Origin: Candidatus Methanosphaera massiliense
Lineage (GTDB): Archaea > Methanobacteriota > Methanobacteria > Methanobacteriales > Methanobacteriaceae
Assembly: GCF_028890305.1 (NCBI RefSeq)
Contig: NZ_JARBXM010000001.1
Span: forward strand, 188,501 to 252,500
Reading direction: 5' to 3'
DNA: 64,000 nt
Part shown: one piece after another, positions 47,473-57,031 of the stretch
Layout: every line of letters starts with the position of its first letter
Numbering within the stretch: the first letter of the stretch is position 1
Position numbers and translations under genes: made by a program
The notes under the pieces: model-generated
Databases searched by the model: none
Told to the model about the DNA's origin: nothing
The model's input: only the letters and a program-made list of their open reading frames with translations

Positions 47473-48168
47473 ATGGTTAATGTAGACGATGCAGTAATTG
47501 CACGTTTAGAAAGTTATGGAGAACGCTTTGAAATATTAGTCGATCCAGAACTTGCAGCAGATTATAAACGCGGAGAAGACATAGATTTAGAAGAAATATT
47601 AGCAGTAGAAGACATATATAAAGATGCACATAAAGCAGATAAAGCATCTGAAGAAGCAATGAAGAAAGCATTTGAAAGTACTGATCCACTAGTTGTAGCT
47701 GATAAAATTATCCATAAAGGAACAATTCAGATAACAGCAAACCAAAGACGTAAAATGCAAGAAGAAAAAACAAAACAAGTAATCAATCAAATAGCCAGAG
47801 AAGCAATAAATCCACAGACCAAACTTCCACATCCACCAAAACGTATAGCTAAAGCAATGGAAGAAGCAAAAGTACATATTGATCCAATGAAAACAGTAGA
47901 AGAACAAATACAACCAACAGTAAAAGCTATTTTAACAAAGATACCTATAAGAATAGAAAAAGTACAGGTAGCTGTTAAAATACCAGGAACATATGCTGGT
48001 AAAAGTTATTCAACTATCACACAATATGGTAAATTAATGAAAGAAGAATGGGAAAGTGATGGTAGTTGGATTGGTATAGTAGAAATACCTGGTGGATTAC
48101 AAGATGAATTCTATACTGCACTAAGTGGTTTAACTCATGGAGAAGTTGAAACAAAACTACTCAAATAA
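47473..48168 (+). CDS. Ribosome maturation protein SBDS homologue
   Basis: Archaeal SDO1/SBDS of 231 residues, involved in late 60S-type subunit maturation. The N-terminal FYSH domain ([20 protein letters not shown]...[13 protein letters not shown]), the [17 protein letters not shown] helix and the C-terminal ferredoxin-like domain ending [11 protein letters not shown] are all present. AGGTGA precedes the ATG. Placement between psmA and rrp4 is the conserved archaeal order. Confidence 0.96.
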   Translation: MVNVDDAVIARLESYGERFEILVDPELAADYKRGEDIDLEEILAVEDIYKDAHKADKASEEAMKKAFESTDPLVVADKIIHKGTIQITANQRRKMQEEKTKQVINQIAREAINPQTKLPHPPKRIAKAMEEAKVHIDPMKTVEEQIQPTVKAILTKIPIRIEKVQVAVKIPGTYAGKSYSTITQYGKLMKEEWESDGSWIGIVEIPGGLQDEFYTALSGLTHGEVETKLLK

Positions 48169-48193
48169 ACATTCTTAAAATGAAGAGTATACT

Positions 48194-48859
48194 ATGTTAT
48201 TTGTAGAAAACAAAGAAGTAGTACTTCCAGGAAGTTTATTAACAGATAATGATAGTTATAAACTAGGCAGAGGTACTTTCAAAGAAAAAGGTAAAATTTA
48301 CTCAGATATTACGGGTCTTGTTTACATTAATAGTGATACTATTAGTGTTATACCCTTCAAATATACCTACAAACCACAATATGGTGATTTAATAATTGGT
48401 CGTGTAACTAGCTCATCCTACTCATCATGGTCTATAAATATTAACAGTACATATCATGGATATTTATCAACATCTGAGTTGTATGATAAAAATGAACAGA
48501 ATATTAATAATATTATAAATGTTAATGATATGCTATTATTAAGGGTAGCAAATGTTGATGAAATAAACAGAGTAAAATTAACATTAAGAGCTCGTGGACT
48601 AGGTAAATTTAATCAGGGAATAATTGTTAGAGTAAAACAACCCACAGTACATTTTCTAAGTGAAGAAAATGCATTCATTACAACTATGATACAAGAATAT
48701 ACATATACTGATATGATTGTAGCAAAAAATGGATTAATTTGGATAAATGGTTTGAAAGAAAATGTTGAAATGATTTTAAAAATAATAGAAAAGATTGAAG
48801 AACAACCATTTAAACATAATCTTATTAAAAACGTGCAAAATATGATTATAAATCCATAA
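48194..48859 (+). CDS. rrp4: Exosome RNA-binding subunit Rrp4
   Basis: Cap subunit of the archaeal RNA exosome, 221 residues. An N-terminal domain (VVLPGSLLTDNDSYKLGRGT) is followed by an S1 domain (PQYGDLIIGRV...NINSTYHGYLS) and a KH domain toward the C-terminus (LIWINGLKENVEMILKIIEK). It binds RNA and feeds the Rrp41/Rrp42 ring. It lies 26 bases after SBDS and 13 before rrp41. Confidence 0.95.
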   Translation: MLFVENKEVVLPGSLLTDNDSYKLGRGTFKEKGKIYSDITGLVYINSDTISVIPFKYTYKPQYGDLIIGRVTSSSYSSWSININSTYHGYLSTSELYDKNEQNINNIINVNDMLLLRVANVDEINRVKLTLRARGLGKFNQGIIVRVKQPTVHFLSEENAFITTMIQEYTYTDMIVAKNGLIWINGLKENVEMILKIIEKIEEQPFKHNLIKNVQNMIINP

Positions 48860-48872
48860 ATAGAGGGATAAA

Positions 48873-49598
48873 GTGACAAGTCAATATATAAGAAAAGATG
48901 GACGATCATATAATGCTTTTAGAAATATAAAGATGGAAACTGGCGTACTTAATAATACTGATGGTTCTGCATACATTGAATGTGGTCATAATAAAATACT
49001 AGTAGGAGTATATGGACCTAGAGAATTACATTCTAAAAAACATTCAAAACCTGATGGTGCAGTTCTAAGATGTAGATATAATATGGCTCCATTCTCAGTT
49101 AAAGAAAGAAAAAGACCTGGACCTGATCGTAGGTCTACTGAAATATCAAAATTAATATCAGAGGCAATTACACCAAGCATATTCCTCGAAAAATATCCGA
49201 GAGCATCTATAGATATTTCAATAGAAGTTTTGGAAGCAGAGGGTGGTACTAGATGTCTTGGAATAATTGGTGCAAGTTTAGCATTAGCTGATGCTGAGAT
49301 ACCAATGAAAGATCTTATTAGTTCATGTGCAGTTGGTAAAGTTGATGGTCATATTGTATTAGATTTATCTGAAGATGAAGACCAGAATGGAGAGGCAGAT
49401 ATGCCTGTTGCAATTATGCCAAGAACTGGTGAGATTACATTCCTACAAATGGATGGCCATTTAACTAGTGAGGAATTTGAAGAAGCATTACAATTAGCTT
49501 ATGATGGTTGTTACTTCATTAATAAGTTACAACAACAAACATTATATAACAAATATGGTGGTGACACTAATGGTAAATATAATCTCGGAGATTTCTAA
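48873..49598 (+). CDS. rrp41: Exosome catalytic subunit Rrp41
   Basis: Phosphorolytic 3'-5' exoribonuclease subunit (RNase PH fold), 241 residues. [41 protein letters not shown] and the acidic catalytic stretch [11 protein letters not shown] are conserved. The start is a GTG at 48873. Its 3' end overlaps the rrp42 start by 29 bases. Confidence 0.96.
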   Translation: MTSQYIRKDGRSYNAFRNIKMETGVLNNTDGSAYIECGHNKILVGVYGPRELHSKKHSKPDGAVLRCRYNMAPFSVKERKRPGPDRRSTEISKLISEAITPSIFLEKYPRASIDISIEVLEAEGGTRCLGIIGASLALADAEIPMKDLISSCAVGKVDGHIVLDLSEDEDQNGEADMPVAIMPRTGEITFLQMDGHLTSEEFEEALQLAYDGCYFINKLQQQTLYNKYGGDTNGKYNLGDF

Positions 49599-50373
49599 GG
49601 AGAAAATATTTGATTTGTTAAATAAAGGTAAAAGAGTAGATCATAGATCTTTTACAGAGTATAGGGATATTCATATTAAAACAAATTATATTGGAAAATC
49701 TGAAGGATCTGCAAAGGTTTCTATTGGTAAAACTACTGTGGTTGCCGGTGTTAAAGCTCAAATTACCACTCCCTTTAATAACACACCAGACCAGGGAATT
49801 CTTATAACTAACACAGAATTACTTCCTATTGCTAATCGTAATTTTGAGTATGGTCCTCCTAACAAGTTTGCTGTAGAAATATCACGTGTTGTAGATAGAA
49901 CTATTCGTGAATCACCACTTGTTGATTTAAAAAAGTTATGCATCGTTGAAGGTAGTAAAGTATGGAAATTACACATTGATATTTACATTGTTGACTTTGA
50001 TGGTAATATTATGGATGCTGCATGTCTTGGTGCTGTAGCTGCATTATTAACAACAAAGATACCTACAGCAACTAGTGTCAACGGTGAAATTACTCTTGAT
50101 GAAGATAATCTTACAACACTACCTATAAGTAATAAGAGTATTTTATGTACTGTTGTTAAGATTAATAATCAGTTAATTGTTGATGCTACATATGCTGAGG
50201 AAAATCTGATGGATGCTGGTATTTCCATTGGTTTTAGAGAAGATGGAAGTATCTGTGCAATACAGAAAAGTGGTTTAAATATCTTAACCGTAGATGAAGT
50301 CCTTAGGTCTAAAAAGATTGCTGAGATTAGGTCACGGGAATTATTTTCTGTAATCAATAAGATAAAATCATAA
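49570..50373 (+). CDS. rrp42: Exosome subunit Rrp42
   Basis: Structural RNase PH-fold partner of Rrp41; the hexamer alternates the two. About 267 residues from the ATG at 49570, which is preceded by GGTGGTGA inside the rrp41 coding sequence; longer in-frame readings to 49501 lack homology. [37 protein letters not shown] and [15 protein letters not shown] are typical. Translational coupling with rrp41 fits equimolar assembly. Confidence 0.95.
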   Translation: MVNIISEISKEKIFDLLNKGKRVDHRSFTEYRDIHIKTNYIGKSEGSAKVSIGKTTVVAGVKAQITTPFNNTPDQGILITNTELLPIANRNFEYGPPNKFAVEISRVVDRTIRESPLVDLKKLCIVEGSKVWKLHIDIYIVDFDGNIMDAACLGAVAALLTTKIPTATSVNGEITLDEDNLTTLPISNKSILCTVVKINNQLIVDATYAEENLMDAGISIGFREDGSICAIQKSGLNILTVDEVLRSKKIAEIRSRELFSVINKIKS

Positions 50374-50677
50374 ACTTTATATTAGATAAGTTTTAAAAAT
50401 ATTATATAGTTATATTATAAGGATAATAGATTTTAGGTGTCTATTACTTTAATTCCGAAATAATATTATTTTTAAAGCTAATTATTAGAAGTACAGTTAA
50501 TTCGCTGTCGCTTTTAGTTAAAGAATGAAAAGATTATGAGAAAAATTAAAATAACATTTTATAGGTTTTTGTTATTTAATTAAAGCTCAAATAAGTTGTT
50601 ATCATCGGTAAATATTTAGAGTATTAAGAAAGATGATATAATATTTTTTTAATATTGACTTAACGGAAGGTGAAAAA
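50374..50677. other. Gap between rrp42 and L37Ae, nothing recognised
   Basis: About 300 AT-rich bases, unusually long inside an otherwise tight operon. An internal promoter for the L37Ae-RpoP genes is likely; there is no frame, tRNA or clear guide-RNA box set. A GATGATA on the minus strand near 50600 lacks a matching D box. Confidence 0.45.
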
Positions 50678-50947
50678 ATGGTTAAAAAAAGTAAAGTAGG
50701 ATCTACTGGTCGTTTTGGTGCTAGATATGGTAGAAAAGCAAAAAGAACCGTAAAAGATGTCGAAGACAAAATGCACAAAAAACATATTTGTCCTAGATGT
50801 GACAGACCAGGTGTAAAAAGAACTCATGCTGGTATCTGGAAATGTAGTAAATGTGGAAATGTATTTACTGGTGGAGCATACGTTCCTACAACACCAATGG
50901 GAAGAGTTGCAAAACGTAACATAAAACGTATCGTTGGAGGAGAATAA
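50678..50947 (+). CDS. rpl37ae: Large ribosomal subunit protein eL43 (L37Ae)
   Basis: Zinc-ribbon ribosomal protein of 89 residues. [20 protein letters not shown] opens the protein, then CPRCDRPG and [13 protein letters not shown] supply the four cysteines. GGAAGGTGA precedes the ATG. It is followed two bases after its stop codon by rpoP, a conserved archaeal pairing. Confidence 0.97.
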   Translation: MVKKSKVGSTGRFGARYGRKAKRTVKDVEDKMHKKHICPRCDRPGVKRTHAGIWKCSKCGNVFTGGAYVPTTPMGRVAKRNIKRIVGGE

Positions 50948-50949
50948 GC

Positions 50950-51081
50950 ATGTACAAATGCATTAAATGTGGACAAACAGTTGATATTAAAAAATATTCA
51001 GAAGCTAAATGTCCTAAATGCAGATACAGAATTTTATTTAAAGAAGTTCCTGTAGTAAAACGTACAATTAAAGCTAGATAA
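50950..51081 (+). CDS. rpoP: DNA-directed RNA polymerase subunit P (Rpb12-like)
   Basis: Small RNA polymerase subunit of 43 residues. [19 protein letters not shown] and [14 protein letters not shown] give the zinc ribbon, and the tail [10 protein letters not shown] is basic. It holds the interface between large subunits during assembly. ATG at 50950, two bases after the L37Ae stop. Confidence 0.95.
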   Translation: MYKCIKCGQTVDIKKYSEAKCPKCRYRILFKEVPVVKRTIKAR

Positions 51082-51099
51082 ATAACTATTTTTTTAATA

Positions 51100-51122
51100 A
51101 AGGAAGATGAATCATCCTCCTT
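51100..51122 (+). terminator. Hairpin terminator after rpoP
   Basis: Ten-position stem AAGGAAGATG/CATCCTCCTT with one A/C mismatch and a 3-base loop, followed by TTATCAATTTTT. It separates rpoP from the Brix gene. Confidence 0.55.
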
Positions 51123-51226
51123 TTATCAATTTTTAAATAACATGAAAAATACTGTTTTTCTTTAAGATTAATCAAATTTTATACTTATAAATAGAATACA
51201 AAAAGATTAATAATGAGATAATTAAC

Positions 51227-51751
51227 ATGATACTAACTACCAATTCTAATTTAGTTATTACAACTAGTAGAAAGCCATCACAGCTTACTAGACGATTTGC
51301 ACAATTTTTAAAACATTACTTTAACTCTACATACATTAATAGAGGAAAAACCAGTTTTAATAAAGTAGTTAACCAGGCAAGAAATGAAGATTATTCCAAA
51401 TTACTTGTTATAACTGAAACAAAAGGTAATCCCAGTGCTATAAATATATATGATCTTGAAAGTGACATGAATAATCCATTATATAGTATTTATATAAATG
51501 TATCAATACCTCAGGAAAAAAATACTATTAACGTAAATAAAGAGGAAATTACTTTTATCAATAAATCTCAAGCATTAAATGAGTTAAATGAATTCTTCAC
51601 ACCATTAAATCCTACAGATAAAATCAAACAAAACTGTATTATCATAGAGGATAATGATGAGAAAAATAATATTGCATCCATCAAATTCATAGATAAAAAA
51701 GGATTAGATGTGAAATATAAAATATATGTTACAGGATATAAAATATTCTAA
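51227..51751 (+). CDS. Brix domain (Imp4-like) rRNA biogenesis protein
   Basis: Archaeal Brix protein of 174 residues. ITTSRKPSQLTRRFAQFLKH at the N-terminus is the sigma70-like RNA-binding motif of the family, followed by YINRGKTSFNKVV and KLLVITETKGNPSAINIYDL. Eukaryotic Imp4/Brix proteins act in ribosomal subunit assembly; the archaeal role is inferred. It lies in the same gene order as in other Methanobacteriales, upstream of pcc1. Confidence 0.88.
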   Translation: MILTTNSNLVITTSRKPSQLTRRFAQFLKHYFNSTYINRGKTSFNKVVNQARNEDYSKLLVITETKGNPSAINIYDLESDMNNPLYSIYINVSIPQEKNTINVNKEEITFINKSQALNELNEFFTPLNPTDKIKQNCIIIEDNDEKNNIASIKFIDKKGLDVKYKIYVTGYKIF

Positions 51752-51767
51752 GAAAAAATAATATTTA

Positions 51768-52037
51768 GTGATTGAATTGGAAGAAAAGAATATACTAGAC
51801 AATGTTGAAACTGTATTTACAGTTGAATTCGACACAGAAAGAGATGCTGAAATCATATATAATTCTATTAAGCCAGAAATATCTTTCTCTAGAAATGATA
51901 GATCAAAAACTATTATGCATCTTGATAATAATTCAATTATCATAACTATTAAATCAAAGGATGTTGTTAGTCTACGAGCATCTATTAACTCATACGTTCG
52001 TTGGATTAATCTATCCACAAAAATATTAAAAATATAA
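51768..52037 (+). CDS. KEOPS complex subunit Pcc1
   Basis: Small dimerisation subunit (89 residues) of the KEOPS complex, which makes t6A37 in tRNAs. VFTVEFDTERDAEIIYNSIK, KTIMHLDNNSIIITIKSKD and VVSLRASINSYVRWINL match the Pcc1 fold. The start is a GTG at 51768, 16 bases after the Brix stop. The other KEOPS genes are not in this window. Confidence 0.87.
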   Translation: MIELEEKNILDNVETVFTVEFDTERDAEIIYNSIKPEISFSRNDRSKTIMHLDNNSIIITIKSKDVVSLRASINSYVRWINLSTKILKI

Positions 52038-52143
52038 AAAGTAGAATAAAGATATATTATATTATTATAATTTATTAAATAAGAATATATATTATATGTT
52101 ATTTATTCTAATATAAAAAAAAAAAAACATTAGGTGATTATAA

Positions 52144-52488
52144 ATGGATATACCAGAAAATGTACAAGAACAATTAAATCAATTCCAACAAGTACAACAA
52201 CAAGCTCAATCTATTGCTATACAAAAACAAAATTTAACATTACAACTCAATGAATCTAAAAAAGCTTTAGATGAATTATCAAAAACTGATGATGATGCTG
52301 AAGTATATAAAACAGCTGGTCCTCTACTTATCAAAACAACAAAAGCTGAATCTGAAGCAGATTTAAAAGATAAAATAGAAATGTACGAAATCAGACAAAA
52401 AACAATTGACAAACAAGAAAAACGTATAACTAGTAAACTTGAAGAGTTACAATCAAGCCTTCAAACAGCTATGAATCAAATGCAATAA
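52144..52488 (+). CDS. pfdB: Prefoldin subunit beta
   Basis: Coiled-coil chaperone subunit of 114 residues. IPENVQEQLNQFQQVQQQAQ forms the first helix, a central beta-hairpin carries EVYKTAGPLLIKT, and the second helix runs to the C-terminus (KQEKRITSKLEELQSSLQTA). With the alpha subunit it forms the jellyfish-shaped hexamer that hands unfolded proteins to the thermosome. AGGTGAT precedes the ATG. Confidence 0.96.
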   Translation: MDIPENVQEQLNQFQQVQQQAQSIAIQKQNLTLQLNESKKALDELSKTDDDAEVYKTAGPLLIKTTKAESEADLKDKIEMYEIRQKTIDKQEKRITSKLEELQSSLQTAMNQMQ

Positions 52489-52650
52489 ATAGAAGATTAA
52501 AAAATTCTTCTATAGAATAATACCCTTTTTTTAAAAAATAATCCTTTGATAAGAAAAAATTTATTATAAAAAAAACTTTTTTTGAAGGATATAATTTTAT
52601 TTTTATTTTACTATTTTTTGATTATATACTTTTACAGGAGATTATTAGAT

Positions 52651-52923
52651 ATGAAAAAACTAACTGATGAAGAAGTAGACGAAATAATCAATTTAGCATA
52701 CACTACTTCTGCAAACTATATATTAAATTACATGAATAAAAAAGACTTTGAAGATATTGATATTACTATTAATTTAGATACTGGTAATGATAGTTTTGAT
52801 ATTGATATAGATATTAACTTAGATACTGATGCACCACTACCGAATAATTTAGCTGAGAATGCCATTGATGCTAGTATCCATGCGGTTGATGAATACATTG
52901 AAAAAAGAAATTCTAATTTATAA
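52651..52923 (+). CDS. DUF3194 family protein
   Basis: Small conserved methanogen protein, 90 residues from the ATG at 52651 behind AGGAGAT. KKLTDEEVDEIINLAYTTSA opens it, and two repeated acidic strands (DIDITINLD, DIDIDINLD) occupy the middle. No known function; its conserved place beside prefoldin beta and the HisA-like gene suggests the superoperon's chaperone/translation group. An upstream in-frame hydrophobic stretch to 52582 lacks support. Confidence 0.8.
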   Translation: MKKLTDEEVDEIINLAYTTSANYILNYMNKKDFEDIDITINLDTGNDSFDIDIDINLDTDAPLPNNLAENAIDASIHAVDEYIEKRNSNL

Positions 52924-52935
52924 GTCTTGATTATT

Positions 52936-53619
52936 ATGATTATTCCTGTGATGGATATTATGAATAATGACTGTGTTAGTGGTAAATCAGGTAACAGGTC
53001 TAGTTATACTCATCTCAACAGTGTTTATGGTGATACACCCATAGATATTGCTAAGAATCTTAGAAAAGCAGGTGCTAAAGCATTATATATTGCTGATCTT
53101 GATAAGATTGAAAATATGGGGGATAACCTTGAATTAATATCCAGTATAAATAAGATTATTCCTGTTTTATTAGATAGTGGTATATCTGATATTAAGGATA
53201 TTAGAAATGATGAAAATAAATGTACTTACCCTATATTAGCTACTGAAACTATGGACACTATCGAAGAGACTTATGAAATATTTAAGAACTATGATAGTAA
53301 TCAATTAGTTTTTAGTATAGATATTAAAAATAACCAGGTTCTATTAAAAAATAATAACATTGAACTTAAGGATATAATTGAATTAATTAATAAAGTAAAA
53401 CCAAAATATACTATAATACTAAACATATCCCAAGTAGGTACAAAAAAACAGTCCGACACTCAACTAACAGAAAAAATAATAAAACTAACTCCACATACCA
53501 CACACTTTATAGCTGGTGGATTAACAAACAAAACTATTCATGAATACAAAATGAAGAATATCAATAATTTTCTTGTGGGCACAATACTACATGAGGGAAA
53601 TTTAGAAAGTAAACTATGA
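52936..53619 (+). CDS. HisA/HisF-like TIM-barrel protein
   Basis: About 227 residues, related to phosphoribosylformimino-AICAR isomerase (HisA), of the HisA/F-related group found in methanogens. MIIPVMDIMNNDCVSGKSGN at the start, ALYIADLDKIE, PVLLDSGISDI and FIAGGLTNKT keep the two phosphate-binding strands. The catalytic Asp at the N-terminus (VMDI) is retained, but other HisA marks are weak, so the substrate probably differs. A PfkB kinase follows 16 bases later, suggesting a shared pathway for a phosphorylated sugar or cofactor. ATG at 52936 or TTG at 52927. Confidence 0.8.
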   Translation: MIIPVMDIMNNDCVSGKSGNRSSYTHLNSVYGDTPIDIAKNLRKAGAKALYIADLDKIENMGDNLELISSINKIIPVLLDSGISDIKDIRNDENKCTYPILATETMDTIEETYEIFKNYDSNQLVFSIDIKNNQVLLKNNNIELKDIIELINKVKPKYTIILNISQVGTKKQSDTQLTEKIIKLTPHTTHFIAGGLTNKTIHEYKMKNINNFLVGTILHEGNLESKL

Positions 53620-53635
53620 CAAGGTGTTCTAAACT

Positions 53636-54535
53636 ATGAAAAAAAAGATACTTACTATAGGTCCTGTTACAAAAGATAAAATCATTACACCACACCATGA
53701 ATATAACCATATTGGTGGTGCATCATACTACCAGATATGTACATTACATCAATTAAACACATCAACAACTGCAATAATATCCATAGGTGAAAACGATGCA
53801 AAAATGATTGATGAATTTCCAGATAAAAAACAAGTAAAAACAATAACATACCCCCAAACAATGGAATACACAAACATTTACAAAGAAAACATGACAAGAA
53901 CACAGCTAGCAACACTACCACCAAACACGATAACACCCCAAAAAATAGAAAACACCAATATTAATCTAAAAAATTATGGCTACGCAATTCTGTCACCCTT
54001 ATGCCCCTATGATATTCCACCAGAAACAATAAAATATCTCAAAGAACATGACATAGAAACAATATTATCAGCACAGGGATATCTAAGATCAACAGATTCT
54101 CATAATAATGTTATAAGTACAACATGGAAAAATAAGGAAGAATACCTAAAATACACAGATACACTCACATTGGATAACCATGAAATGAAAAAAGCATTTA
54201 ATCTAGAATCAATAAGTGATGATGAAGTATACAATATAATATCAGAAAATAATTTAAAAACAATAATTATAACAAAAGCAGAACAAGGCTCAGACATATA
54301 CACAAATAATACTAAAATACACATTCCCGCCATAAAAACTGATAAAAATATTGATCCTACAGGATTAGGCGACACATACATAGCATCATACATATCTAAA
54401 AAACAGGATACTGATTCAATATACACTGCAGGCTTATTTGCAGCAATAACAACGAAATATAAAATAGAGACTCGCGGCCCAATAAATGTAAATAAAAAAA
54501 TAATAGAAAAAGAATTAGAAGAAAGATTAAATTAA
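53636..54535 (+). CDS. PfkB family carbohydrate kinase
   Basis: Ribokinase-fold kinase of 299 residues. GPVTKDKIITP near the start, HIGGASYY for substrate binding, and DPTGLGDTYIASYI with the catalytic Asp and anion hole near residue 250 are present. Substrate is unknown. AGGTG lies before the ATG. It overlaps the 3' end of a convergent small gene by nine bases. Pairing with a HisA-like protein argues for a small-molecule pathway rather than general sugar catabolism. Confidence 0.85.
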   Translation: MKKKILTIGPVTKDKIITPHHEYNHIGGASYYQICTLHQLNTSTTAIISIGENDAKMIDEFPDKKQVKTITYPQTMEYTNIYKENMTRTQLATLPPNTITPQKIENTNINLKNYGYAILSPLCPYDIPPETIKYLKEHDIETILSAQGYLRSTDSHNNVISTTWKNKEEYLKYTDTLTLDNHEMKKAFNLESISDDEVYNIISENNLKTIIITKAEQGSDIYTNNTKIHIPAIKTDKNIDPTGLGDTYIASYISKKQDTDSIYTAGLFAAITTKYKIETRGPINVNKKIIEKELEERLN

Positions 54536-54703
54536 AGTAGTCAGTATAGCAAACGGCACAATTACTGCTAAACAGAATAAAATCACACCAACAACTGTAA
54601 ATAACCTTTTATGATCTAAAACACCTGTTCCTATAAAGTATAATCCTACAATAGCTAAAACTGTTGGAATAATTTCTGAATATAAAATTACTGACTGTAC
54701 CAC
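54527..54703 (-). CDS. Small two-helix membrane protein
   Basis: Open frame of 58 residues starting at a GTG (54703) with a very strong AGAGGAGGTTAA upstream. The translation has two hydrophobic helices (ILYSEIIPTVLAIVGLYFIG and LFTVVGVILFCLAVIVPFAI) joined by a short DHKR turn, the layout of a small integral membrane protein. I do not recognise the family. Its last nine bases overlap the convergent PfkB gene. Confidence 0.75.
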   Translation of the reverse strand: MVQSVILYSEIIPTVLAIVGLYFIGTGVLDHKRLFTVVGVILFCLAVIVPFAILTTLI

Positions 54704-54798
54704 TTTATTAACCTCCTCTAATTACTGTTAAATCCCTTATAAAAGTACAAACTATTTATATTTTATGTTATAAGAATTATATACAAGTTACGGATATC

Positions 54799-55479
54799 TT
54801 ATAATATTTTCATTAAATCAATTAATGAATTTAATTCAGTTACACTATAATTTGATTCATCAAGAATTTTCTTTTGTTCAGGTGTTAGTTTAGAGTTAAT
54901 TATCATACTCTGTATACCTGCTTTACATGCACCAAGAATATCCACTTCAAAATTATTACCTATCATCAATGAAGTACCTGCTGTAACATTCAATCTATCC
55001 ATTGCTATTTTAAATATTTCAGGGTCTGGTTTTTCTACACCTGCAGCCTCTGATGTTACAACATCGTCAAAGAATGGATATACTCCAAGACGTACTAATT
55101 TTTCCCACTGTTTATTTTCTTTACCATTAGTGATTAATCCAACTTTATAACCCTTACTTTTCAAGTATAATAATATGGAAAATGATTCTGGTTCTAATTT
55201 TAACATTGCAAACTTGGTGTTGTGATATGTGATTATACCATTCACAATAATTAACGGATCTTCATCCCCATTAATCTCTTTTGTTAAAATATTAAAGTGT
55301 TTATCATAGTTAGAACCTTTTTCTTTAACAATCTCCATTAGACAATCGTATCCTTCATCTTCGGTACATTTAAGTCCATTATGTACCATGGACTTTACTG
55401 CAGCTCTACGTGCAATTGCAGCAAAACCTGAAGTATCGTATAGTGTATCGTCCATGTCAAAAAATACTGCTTTAATCAT
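54799..55479 (-). CDS. HAD superfamily hydrolase
   Basis: Phosphatase-like HAD hydrolase of 226 residues. Motif I FFDMDDTLYD supplies the nucleophilic and acid/base Asp; motif II is LITNG; motif III Lys is in EKPDPEIF; motif IV is MIGNNFEVDILGA, with Asn where many have Asp. A C1-type helical cap lies between motifs I and II. The substrate is unknown; phosphoglycolate-, haloacid- or pyrimidine-nucleotide-type activities are all possible. Confidence 0.88.
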   Translation of the reverse strand: MIKAVFFDMDDTLYDTSGFAAIARRAAVKSMVHNGLKCTEDEGYDCLMEIVKEKGSNYDKHFNILTKEINGDEDPLIIVNGIITYHNTKFAMLKLEPESFSILLYLKSKGYKVGLITNGKENKQWEKLVRLGVYPFFDDVVTSEAAGVEKPDPEIFKIAMDRLNVTAGTSLMIGNNFEVDILGACKAGIQSMIINSKLTPEQKKILDESNYSVTELNSLIDLMKIL

Positions 55480-55554
55480 ATGTAATATATTTTTATTTCA
55501 ATTTATTTATATGTAAAGAAAGTTTTATGAAAAAAAGATAAAGGAAAGAGAAAT

Positions 55555-56802
55555 TTATAATTTGAAAGAACCATCTAAAATGTCTTTCTTAAGTTCTTCT
55601 GATATGTCCATACCACGTTTTTTATCGGATTGACGACAAGTTACTGGTATTGTTTTCTCTTTACCATCAGCTTCAAATGTTACACTACCCATATTTATGC
55701 TTGGAACACCTCTAGGACATACTGTAGCACAATAACCACAGCCATAACATAAGTCAGGGTCTATTGTTTTATCTTTCTTATATGCATGTACTGGGCAGTA
55801 TATTTCTGGAAGACATGGAATACAGTTAAAACAACTGTCTGGGTCAACTGTTGGTCTAAGATCTGCACCATCCCACATGGTATAATCAACAGTATCTATT
55901 GGTAAATGTCTACCATGAATATCAGCTAATGGCAATGGAATATCTTTATTTAATACCTTTAAGTTTTCTAATATTTCTTCATTAAGTACTGGTATTGGTA
56001 TTGCTACTGAATCAAATACTTCTGGACCTAGACCTGTTTTAAAACCACCAACATAATATGAATTCATATCCTTAATATTAGCTGTTAGTAATAAGTTAGG
56101 TTTTTCAGGATTACTTCTTGTACCATTATCAATAATCACTCCCTCCGCACCATTTAATAATATTTTTGTACCTGGTGTGATTACTTTCTGTTCTGGGTCA
56201 TTCTGTAATGGGTTTATATCCCCACATCCAGAGAAGGAATAGGAATTATATGGTCCTTCCATTGGTGAAACATTGAAGATTGATTTTTGTGCCTTGGCTT
56301 GTGGATTTGTGAAAGAATTATAGTTTTTAAATGCCATTCTTGTTCCAATCATACGTGCTGTATTCATTTCATCAAGGGTTACTTCTTTAGTAAATTCATT
56401 ACCTTCTAAGTCAATAACTTTTACTTCTACAGCTTTACCATTGATAAGATCCTTAATAAGAAATCCGCCACCATAATCCTCAATGGTCTGACTATGATTT
56501 GTTCCATATAATATTACATCAACAGAGCCTAGTAATTCATTAGGACATGGTCCTGGATATGCTGGTATTCCATTAATGTATACTTCTTTTGCTTTAGTAA
56601 ATGCTCCCGGTTCAGTAATTTGCATGTGGAATAGTGCTGCTGTACCAGACATAACACCACTAGTACCACATGTTACAACATCCACATCATCCACTGTAAC
56701 TTCTTCACCATCACGTAGTTTTGTTTTTAATTCTTCTGCTGTAAGGACTACTGCATCTCCAGAATCTAATTTTTTCTGGATATCCTCTATTGTTTTTGCC
56801 AT
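55555..56802 (-). CDS. Methanogenesis marker 16 metalloprotein (DUF39 + ferredoxin)
   Basis: 415 residues: an N-terminal DUF39 domain with the conserved Cys region GPCPNELLG, and a C-terminal 2[4Fe-4S] ferredoxin (CFNCIPCLPEIYCPV and CYGCGYCATVCPRG). DUF39 proteins such as Methanosarcina MA1821 take part in making homocysteine from aspartate semialdehyde with sulfide; a related sulfur-transfer role is inferred. It fits the metE methionine synthase in this window. The ATG at 56802 follows AAGGAG. Confidence 0.9.
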   Translation of the reverse strand: MAKTIEDIQKKLDSGDAVVLTAEELKTKLRDGEEVTVDDVDVVTCGTSGVMSGTAALFHMQITEPGAFTKAKEVYINGIPAYPGPCPNELLGSVDVILYGTNHSQTIEDYGGGFLIKDLINGKAVEVKVIDLEGNEFTKEVTLDEMNTARMIGTRMAFKNYNSFTNPQAKAQKSIFNVSPMEGPYNSYSFSGCGDINPLQNDPEQKVITPGTKILLNGAEGVIIDNGTRSNPEKPNLLLTANIKDMNSYYVGGFKTGLGPEVFDSVAIPIPVLNEEILENLKVLNKDIPLPLADIHGRHLPIDTVDYTMWDGADLRPTVDPDSCFNCIPCLPEIYCPVHAYKKDKTIDPDLCYGCGYCATVCPRGVPSINMGSVTFEADGKEKTIPVTCRQSDKKRGMDISEELKKDILDGSFKL

Positions 56803-57031
56803 ATTAACACTCCTTATGTTCTGTTATTAAATTAGCATACTGTTATCTTATAAAAAAAATAATAATTAAATTAATTTGTATCAATCCTGCTAAAATCCTA
56901 TTTTTAACAGTGAAAATATGATATGTTACTTTAATAAATTGATATCATCATGTTATCTTATATTAAACATTCTTAAAAAAATTATAGGAAAAAAAGTAGT
57001 GTTGGAAACGATTATTGAAATAGAATTTCTC

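Noticed and set aside
49501-49569. A longer Rrp42 N-terminus starting inside rrp41.
   Set aside because: The extra residues are the rrp41 sequence in another frame, without homology, and the ATG at 49570 has a clear GGTGGTGA.
50590-50660. GATGATA elements in the rrp42-L37Ae gap as a possible second guide RNA.
   Set aside because: No CTGA boxes at suitable spacing and no closing stem.
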